Made by a program: the position numbers and the translations under genes
Source: JAUWQU01 sp964605095
GTDB lineage: Bacteria; Planctomycetota; Phycisphaerae; SM23-33
Direction of reading: 5' to 3'
Length of the DNA: 19,765 bases
NCBI GenBank assembly: GCA_964605095.1
Contig: CAZSBS010000063.1
Span: 1 to 19,765, forward strand
Shown here: one piece after another, positions 14,491 through 19,765 of the stretch
Layout of the letters: each line of letters opens with the position of its first letter
How positions within the stretch are numbered: the stretch's first letter is position 1
Notes under the pieces: generated by a model
Told to the model about the DNA's origin: nothing
Databases searched by the model: none
The model's input: the letters and a program-made list of their open reading frames with translations, nothing else

Positions 14491-15120
14491 TCACTTGGTT
14501 TCTTGCCGCTCGTGAACCCTTCGCCGCAGTTCGGCGAGGTCCAGCTTGTCCAGGAACGCCGGGACATTGACGAACATCTCGTCGTAGCCGTACGGGCCGT
14601 TGGTCATCTCGTCCAGGGCCTGCGTTTTCGTCCATCCGCATACGACAATACGATACGCCGCCACCGCCATGCCGGTCCGGTCGATTCCGCGCTGGCAGTG
14701 GACAAAGACCGGGGCGCGGTTGGGATCCGTAGCGATCCGCAGGAATCGCACGAGCTCGTCCATGTTGGGCTTGAACGGATCGATGCGGATATGCTCGCCG
14801 GCGATGTCGAGCCGGCCTATCTCGTCGGCGTCGCTGTGCATCAGCCGCAGGTTGACGATAGTCTTTATGCCCAGTTCCTTGAGCTTTCTCATCCCGGCCG
14901 CGTCGGGCTGGGCGCCGCGATAGAGCTCCGGGGTGACGCGGTAGAAGTTATCCAGCGGAGGGGCGTTCATCTTTGTCGCCCAGGGCATCCGCTTCTCGGG
15001 GCGAGGCGGGTCGGGCGGCGAGATGTGGGCCAGGATGAACGGGTAATAGCGATTGCCCACCGCCCCGACCACCAGAAGCAGCGCCGCGATCACGATCGCC
15101 CGTCGGACCCTTCGAGTCAC
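14491..15120 (-). CDS. Membrane-anchored dual-specificity/tyrosine-type protein phosphatase
   Basis: A 209-residue protein with an N-terminal membrane helix (~8-24) after a basic MTRRVRR, then a soluble domain. HCQRGIDRTG (141-150) is the CX5R phosphatase signature, with nucleophile Cys142 and Arg148; DPFKP at 114-118 could supply the general acid Asp. The surrounding YRGAQPDAAGMRKLKELGI (68-86) and TIVNLR are typical of the Siw14/DSP-like bacterial phosphatases. The positive residues before the helix put the catalytic domain outside the cytoplasm, which would be unusual for a protein phosphatase. The GTG start at 15120 has AAAGGG 7 bases upstream. It lies 51 bases downstream of parB on the same strand, so the two may be cotranscribed. 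Substrates may be phosphoproteins, phosphoinositides or polyphosphates; none can be chosen. Confidence 0.82.
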   Translation of the reverse strand: MTRRVRRAIVIAALLLVVGAVGNRYYPFILAHISPPDPPRPEKRMPWATKMNAPPLDNFYRVTPELYRGAQPDAAGMRKLKELGIKTIVNLRLMHSDADEIGRLDIAGEHIRIDPFKPNMDELVRFLRIATDPNRAPVFVHCQRGIDRTGMAVAAYRIVVCGWTKTQALDEMTNGPYGYDEMFVNVPAFLDKLDLAELRRRVHERQETK

Positions 15121-15151
15121 GATTCGCCCTTTCTCCGACAGTCTCTCATAT

Positions 15152-15163
15152 CCGCATATGCGG
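15152..15163. other. 12-base perfect palindrome between parB and the phosphatase gene
   Basis: CCGCATATGCGG begins about 8 bases downstream of the parB stop (minus strand) and ends before the phosphatase ribosome site. It could be a short operator-like palindrome or hairpin; no T-run supports a terminator. Confidence 0.35.
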
Positions 15164-15171
15164 CTGCGACG

Positions 15172-16197
15172 CTACAATTCCGACGGGTCATCCGCCTCGA
15201 AGCCAAGCCAACCGGCAATGCGGTCGAAGTCATCGAGGCTGTAGTAGTCTATCACGATCCGGCCGGTGTTCTTGGCCCGGCCCGGGGTAATGGTGACTCG
15301 CGTGCCGACCGCCTGGGTCAGCCTGCCCTCGACGTCCACGATGTACGGCGGCTTGCTGAGCGTTTCCCCGCGGGCCTTGCCGGCCGGGGCATCCGGAGAG
15401 TCGTGCGCGGCCGCGACCATCTGCTCCGCCTGGCGGACGGACAAGCCCTCGCCGACGATCCGCTTGGCAAGCTTATGCTGCAACTCCGCCTGCCCGGCGA
15501 GGCCCGCAAGCGCCCTGGCGTGGCCAAACGTAACTTCCCCCGAGACGAGCATCGTCTGCACTTCGTCACATAAATCCAGCACGCGCAGGTAGTTAGCGAC
15601 GTTGGCCCGCGACTCGCCCGTCCGCTCGGCGACATCCGCCTGCGTCAGGCCAAAGCGGTCCATGTAGTGCCTGTACGCCTGGGCACGCTCCACCGCGTTC
15701 AGGTCGCTCCGCTGGATGTTCTCGATCAGGGACCACTCAAGCATCTGTTGCTCGCTGGCTTCGCGGATCAGGCATGGAATCGTCGCTAGCCCCGCCTCCC
15801 TGGCCGCGCGAAGCCTTCGCTCGCCCGCGATCAGCACGTACGGCGCCTGGCCGTCGCCGCCGGACGACCGGACGACCAGGACCGGCTGGAGAACGCCCTG
15901 TTGTCGAATGCTGGCCGTCAACTCTGCAAGAGCCTCCGGCTGGAATGTCCGCCGCGGCTGGTGCGGGTTTGGGGCGATCGCATCAACGGGCACCTCCAAC
16001 GCCACGCCAGCGGTCACGGCCGGGTCAGCCGTGGGCGCAGCTTCGATGGAGATGCGACCATGCTCGGGCACATAGCCCGCCGCCCGCGACAGCGCGGGGG
16101 CATCTGTCTCGTCGGTTGCTACGGAAGAGTGAATCAGGCTCGAAAGCCCCCTGCCCAGACGACTGGGTCCCTTTACGGATCGTGCTTGCTTGTTCAT
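15172..16197 (-). CDS. parB: Chromosome-partitioning protein ParB
   Basis: A 341-residue ParB/Spo0J-family protein that binds parS, slides on DNA as a CTP-dependent clamp and recruits SMC during origin segregation. The N-terminal SRLGRGLSSLI (12-22) matches the ParA-stimulating peptide. The CTPase/ParB-N region (~66-165) contains NPHQPRR (77-83), GERRLRAA (125-132) and the C-motif ENIQRSDLN (159-167). A helix-turn-helix follows (LTQADVAERTGESRANVANYL starts at 184), and the C-terminal dimerisation region is ~285-333. ATG 16197 is preceded by GGAG 7 bases upstream. Two parS palindromes lie just upstream. The normal partner gene parA is not seen; the sequence upstream ends in an assembly gap. 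Confidence 0.96.
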   Translation of the reverse strand: MNKQARSVKGPSRLGRGLSSLIHSSVATDETDAPALSRAAGYVPEHGRISIEAAPTADPAVTAGVALEVPVDAIAPNPHQPRRTFQPEALAELTASIRQQGVLQPVLVVRSSGGDGQAPYVLIAGERRLRAAREAGLATIPCLIREASEQQMLEWSLIENIQRSDLNAVERAQAYRHYMDRFGLTQADVAERTGESRANVANYLRVLDLCDEVQTMLVSGEVTFGHARALAGLAGQAELQHKLAKRIVGEGLSVRQAEQMVAAAHDSPDAPAGKARGETLSKPPYIVDVEGRLTQAVGTRVTITPGRAKNTGRIVIDYYSLDDFDRIAGWLGFEADDPSEL

Positions 16198-16257
16198 CGC
16201 CGGACTCCATTCCTGTACACAGTCAGCATCCCGCGGTCTCCGTCAGATTTGAAAGCA

Positions 16258-16273
16258 TGTTCCACGTGGAACA
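16258..16273. promoter_or_regulatory. parS site
   Basis: TGTTCCACGTGGAACA is a perfect 16-base palindrome that differs from the widespread parS consensus TGTTTCACGTGAAACA only by a symmetrical T-to-C/A-to-G pair. It is 61 bases upstream of the parB start. ParB nucleates here. Confidence 0.9.
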
Positions 16274-16418
16274 CGCCGAGCTACGTGTCACTGTGCTCGA
16301 CGAGCATACAGGCACATCGCGCGGCATGCAACACATTAACGAAAATCGCCGCAGATCTTTTCTCCCAAAAAGTCCAATATGAAGGTTTCGTTGCGGCGGG
16401 GGGTGTCCTGCGAGACTG

Positions 16419-16434
16419 TGTTCCACGTGGAACA
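16419..16434. promoter_or_regulatory. parS site, second copy
   Basis: A second, identical TGTTCCACGTGGAACA, 161 bases from the first. Two exact copies so close together make chance improbable and mark this as a centromere-like locus near the replication origin. Confidence 0.9.
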
Positions 16435-16514
16435 TTCCCCCTCCCTCACCATCCAGCCACCCGGCTTCGCCTTCCCCGGCGCGCCGGCGTGGCATGCCGG
16501 CTACCGCTTCTTCC

Positions 16515-16535
16515 GGGTTCCATGTTCCCGGTTCC
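16515..16535. repeat. Tandem NNGTTCC heptamers running into the gap
   Basis: GGGTTCC, ATGTTCC, CGGTTCC are three consecutive 7-base units, and the next base is N. A longer array probably continues in the unresolved sequence and explains why assembly failed here. Confidence 0.55.
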
Positions 16536-16635
16536 NNNNNNNNNNNNNNNNNNNNNNNNNNNNNNNNNNNNNNNNNNNNNNNNNNNNNNNNNNNNNNNNN
16601 NNNNNNNNNNNNNNNNNNNNNNNNNNNNNNNNNNN
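16536..16635. other. Scaffolding gap of exactly 100 N
   Basis: The round length indicates a placeholder of unknown true size. Translations across it are meaningless. The end of the asparagine synthase gene and any upstream parA would lie in this missing stretch. Confidence 0.97.
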
Positions 16636-18562
16636 GGCTACCGTCCGCATCCCGCATCCGCAGCCAGCGCCCTAGCACCAGCAACGCCCACAATCGGTGG
16701 CTGTGGTCGCCTTTGCCCGAGAAGTGATCGTTCAGCAGCCCCGCGAGGGCCTCCGGGCGGAATATGCCCAGCCCGCAAAGCCACGGGGCCATAAGCGTAT
16801 CCTTCAGAACCTCAAACAGATCCTCCCGCAACCAGCGCCGCAGAGGCACCCCGAATCCGCGCTTGGGTCTCCGCAGCACCTCGGCCGGCAGATCGTCGCG
16901 GAACGCCTCGCGAAGGATCACCTTGCCCGCCCGGCCGGAAACCTTGAACTCTCTGGGCAGCGAGAGCCCCAGCGAGACCAGCCGGTGGTCCAGCAGGGGG
17001 GCTCGCAACTCAAGCGAGCACGCCATCGACGCGATGTCCGTCTTGACCAGCAAGTCGTCCGGCAGATACGTCAGGATGTCGTGCCGCTGGGCGTAGGCGA
17101 CCTCGTCTGGCGCATCCGGCCCATCGTAGAGATCGCAGAACCACTCCGCCGGGGCCTCGGGGTCCAGATCGCCCAGGAAATCATCCGTGAGCAGCCGCTT
17201 GAGGTCCTCCGGCGAGAAGAGTCGGCGAAGCATGAAGTACTGCACGGCAGGGGGGTGAGGCAGGATGGCGGCAAACCTGGCCAGCCGGCGGAGCGAACTT
17301 CGCTCCTCGTTTGGGGCAACCCATCCGCACACCGCCCCGGCCAGCCGCAGCCCAATGTACCCCAGCGGCCCCACGCGGCTGGCCAGGCCCATCGCCGCAT
17401 AGCGCTCATAGCCACCGAAGACCTCATCGCCACCATCGCCCACCAGAGCGACCGTCACGTGCTCTCGGGCTGCCTTGCAGATTTCGTACATCGGCAGCGC
17501 GCTGGAATCGGCGAACGGCTCCCCGTAGCGGGCCACCAACTCATCGAGCGACTCGGCCGGGGCCGGCCGGACCAGTATGTCCGTATGCTCGGTGCCCAAG
17601 TGCCGGGCGACCTTCCGTGCGGCCGGGCGCTCGTCGTACCGGACATCTTCAAACCCGGCCGTGAATGTCCTCACGCCCCCGGCCTTGCCCGCAGCCCTGG
17701 CCATCTGCGAGACTACCACGGAGGAATCCACGCCTCCGCTGAGCAGCGCGCCTAGTGGCACATCAGCCAGCATCCGCGACTCGACCGCCTGGCGAACCGC
17801 ACAACGGACCGCCTCGGCCTGGTCAGCCCGGCTGCCACCGACATCCACGATCCGCGGCTGCCAGTACTGCACCGGCGGGGCGGCCTGGTCGCTTGCACAT
17901 AAGTAATGCCCCGGAAGTACTTTGCGCACGCCAGCCCATGCCGAGCGGGGTCCTGGAATGTAACCCATTGTCAAATAATACGTTAGCGAGAGCCTGTCGA
18001 GCTGCCTCGATACGCCCGGGTGTCTCAGCAAGGCCGGGGCCTCGGAGGCAAAGACTATGCGATCGGTCAGGGCAGCGTACCAGAGAGGTTTTTCGCCAAG
18101 TCGGTCCCGTGCCAGCAGGAGCCTGCCGGCCCGGGCATCATATATGGCGAAGGCGAACATGCCGTCGAGGTGCTGGAGCATCTCGGCGCCATCTCGCCGG
18201 TAGAGGTGCAGCAGCACCTCGGTATCTCCTGAAGTGGAAAACCGACAGCCGCCGGCGCTCAGTACGGCACGTAGCTGCCGGAAGTTGTATATCTCACCAT
18301 TGAACGCGACGGTCGTCAGCCCGTCGGTGGTGGTCATCGGCTGGTGGGAGTGGGCCAAGTCCACGACCGACAGGCGGTGGAAGGCAATTGCGCATCGCCC
18401 GTCGGCCGAGATGAACCGTCCAGCCTCGTCGGGTCCGCGATGGATGAGCACCTCGGCCATGGCGGCGGCGACGTTCACGTCGGCAGGCCCGCCGGCTGGG
18501 CCGCGGGACGCTGCGCCGCAGTTGGCTGGTGCGAACAGGAACTCGCCGGCGAATCCGCACAT
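16636..18562 (-). CDS. asnB: Asparagine synthase, glutamine-hydrolysing (3' end lost in gap)
   Basis: 642 residues are visible. Met-Cys-Gly-Phe at the start gives the N-terminal nucleophile Cys2 of a class II glutamine amidotransferase; HRGPDEAG (41-48), HRLSVVDL (62-69), FNGEIYN (87-93) and SGDTEV (111-116) line its glutamine site. The ATP-pyrophosphatase domain follows with LLSGGVDSS (273-281). The last residues before the gap, RLWALLVLGRWLRMRDADGS, correspond to the usual C-terminal end, so only a few codons and the stop are missing. The enzyme makes asparagine from aspartate and glutamine, or amidates another acid. AsnB-like amidotransferases are recurrent members of exosortase/PEP-CTERM exopolysaccharide loci, so a role in modifying a surface polymer is possible here. 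A clear SD is not seen upstream. Confidence 0.92.
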
Positions 18563-18632
18563 GGCAGGGCGACGCTCTCGCTATAGAAGGTTCCGCAGCC
18601 AGGGGCATCAGCCGTAACTGCTGCCAATGACG

Positions 18633-19466
18633 CTAGTTATCGGGCGGCAGCTTCTTCTCGGCCTCTTTCAGCGCTGTCACAAACGCCTCGTTTTCATTCC
18701 GGGCGAGCAATTCCTGGAACTTTTTAGGACCGGCGATATCGACAACGCCGTTGACGTACAGCACGGCTCTGACACTGCCGCTCTGGTTATCCGCCCAGTC
18801 GCAGGCGAGAAGTTTGCTGGTGGGCTTCCCGATCCGCTGAAGCGGGGCCGGCATGTAGAAGAAGCCAATCTGGCGCGAAGGGTGCCTGTAGGCCCTCGGC
18901 GGCACGACGTCCAGCTTCATCAGGTCCTCGATCGATGCCGGCGGGCGGGCGGGCGTGTATCTCACGGCGATCTCTTTGTAGATATACTGGAGCCCGGCGA
19001 TGCTCCTATTCATCGCCAGCATGTCCTCGTGGGCGCCATAGGCAACCCATATAGTCGGCGCCGAGGCGACCACCGCGACCATCAGCGGCGGGCCAAACGA
19101 CTTCAGCCAGACCTTGCCGAGGCTCCCGGCTGGCAATTGGAACGAGGCAAAGACCGTCAGGAAGCTCACCAGGCAGAAGACAGCCGTGGCTGCCGGCAGC
19201 GCCAGCCAGATCGTTTGGATCACGAGGGCCTGTGCCACCTGCCATGCCAGCGCGACGGCGATTGCCCCGCTGATCGCCCCGCCCAGGCCGGCAAGCAGCG
19301 CGATAACCACGCACCGGTTAAGCTCCGCCTCGCGCCGCCCGACATGTGCCCGCACGGCACGGCGCATCAGGTAGCCGCCCAAGACGATCCACACCCCCGC
19401 CAGAACAAGAATGATCGGCAACTGCCAGATCGACAAAAAGTCGCCAGCTTCCGCCAGTAAGGGCAC
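18633..19466 (-). CDS. Four-helix membrane protein with a pseudopilin-like C-terminal domain, function unknown
   Basis: A 277-residue protein starting with GTG at 19466, with GGAG 7 bases upstream. Four membrane segments are visible at about 14-33, 52-76, 83-107 and 124-143. The remaining ~135 residues are soluble and include IEDLMKLDVVPPRAYRHP and LLACDWADNQSGSVRAVLYV then NGVVDIAGPKKFQELLAR. The last part reads like the end of planctomycete type II secretion/pseudopilin-like (DUF1559-type) domains, which typically run as a DGHV motif followed by a helix; here DGHV is replaced by NGVV. I know no family for the whole protein. It is 70 bases upstream of asnB on the same strand and probably in one transcript. 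Confidence 0.72.
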   Translation of the reverse strand: MPLLAEAGDFLSIWQLPIILVLAGVWIVLGGYLMRRAVRAHVGRREAELNRCVVIALLAGLGGAISGAIAVALAWQVAQALVIQTIWLALPAATAVFCLVSFLTVFASFQLPAGSLGKVWLKSFGPPLMVAVVASAPTIWVAYGAHEDMLAMNRSIAGLQYIYKEIAVRYTPARPPASIEDLMKLDVVPPRAYRHPSRQIGFFYMPAPLQRIGKPTSKLLACDWADNQSGSVRAVLYVNGVVDIAGPKKFQELLARNENEAFVTALKEAEKKLPPDN

Positions 19467-19532
19467 CTTTAGTCTCCAAGGAGTTGTTTGCTAAAAAATG
19501 CTAAAAATTGCCAACCGTCGCCAAAAGCCGCC

Positions 19533-19565
19533 AAGACCGGCCCGCGCCGAACCGCGCGGGGTCTT
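19533..19565. terminator. Strong bulged hairpin upstream of the membrane-protein gene
   Basis: AAGAC (19533-19537) plus CCCGCGC (19541-19547), loop CGAACC, then GCGCGGG (19554-19560) plus GTCTT (19561-19565): 12 base pairs with a 3-base bulge. It would stop minus-strand transcripts entering from the right, although the following T-tract is broken. Confidence 0.4.
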
Positions 19566-19688
19566 AAGATTGCCGTAGCTTACAGCCACCCATCCTGAAA
19601 AACAAGTGATCCCCCCAACCGGTTCAGGGCAATCGCATCTAATGCTTCGTGTGCCTGGTGATCGCGTAACGCGCGACTCCCCGGGTCG

Positions 19689-19714
19689 GAAGCACGAAAT
19701 CCGAAGCTCGAAAT
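19689..19714. repeat. Degenerate direct repeat GAAGCNCGAAAT
   Basis: GAAGCACGAAAT (19689-19700) and GAAGCTCGAAAT (19703-19714) differ at one base and are separated by CC. The phrase resembles a dispersed intergenic repeat I associate with planctomycete assemblies; no other copy is present in the window. Confidence 0.5.
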
Positions 19715-19765
19715 ACTAAACAAACTCTGGTTCTCATCCCAAAAACGTGGTCGGAGGATGTTAGG

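Larger units (their letters stand above)
19467..19765. other. Right-hand non-coding end
   Basis: No supportable gene. It contains the leader of the membrane-protein gene, with two TTTTTAGCA-type A/T-rich repeats on the minus strand (19488-19510), a strong hairpin at 19533-19565, and a degenerate repeat at 19689-19714. Confidence 0.5.

Noticed and set aside
16294..16306. TGCTCGACGAGCA palindrome between the two parS sites as a third ParB or regulator site
   Set aside because: It lacks the parS core, and a single 6-bp arm palindrome is expected by chance in GC-rich DNA.
16223..16635. Continuation of the asparagine synthase frame through the N run to near parB
   Set aside because: Reading through 100 unknown bases is meaningless; the visible protein already reaches the family's normal C-terminus and the sequence beyond contains the parS sites.

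Overview
The window looks like a scaffold from a high-GC planctomycete, most likely of the class Phycisphaerae. The clearest pointer is the first protein, an exported enzyme with a discoidin-like region, a dockerin-type calcium-binding repeat and a PEP-CTERM sorting tail. A chromosomal ParB gene with two perfect parS palindromes and several planctomycete-style dispersed hairpin repeats fit this. The taxonomic call is inference from gene content, without a marker gene. A run of exactly 100 N (16536-16635) is a scaffolding placeholder, so the two sides may not be truly adjacent.

Region 1 (1-7805, + strand) is a cell-surface and polysaccharide block. It holds the 3' part of an ADP-ribosylglycohydrolase/PEP-CTERM protein, a GHMP sugar kinase, a polytopic membrane protein with a VanZ-like C-terminus and an O-antigen-ligase-like body, a UDP-sugar 4-epimerase of the WbpP/GalE kind, and WecB (UDP-GlcNAc 2-epimerase). 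Together they look like nucleotide-sugar supply plus polymer handling for an envelope or extracellular polysaccharide. Between the epimerase and wecB lie a 46-residue membrane mini-protein and a decayed REP-associated (Y1, IS200-like) transposase with REP-like palindromes around it.

Region 2 (7806-14433, + strand) has a small zinc-ribbon-like protein, then a tightly coupled three-gene operon: an RND/MMPL-type transporter, a LolA-like periplasmic protein (outer membrane lipoprotein-sorting family) and an outer-membrane beta-barrel protein. Stop and start codons overlap by 4 nt at both junctions (ATGA, GTGA). The three make a plausible trans-envelope lipid or hydrophobic-substrate export route. 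A hairpin-rich repeat of the sort normally found between genes sits in frame inside the MMPL gene.

Region 3 (14491-19466, - strand) runs leftwards and is convergent with region 2. It holds a four-helix membrane protein with a pseudopilin-like tail, a glutamine-hydrolysing asparagine synthase cut by the gap near its last codons, two parS sites, parB, and a membrane-anchored dual-specificity-type phosphatase. parA, the usual upstream neighbour of parB, is not visible and could lie in the gap. The last 299 bases hold a strong hairpin and a degenerate direct repeat but no gene I can support. I see no tRNA, rRNA or CRISPR array.
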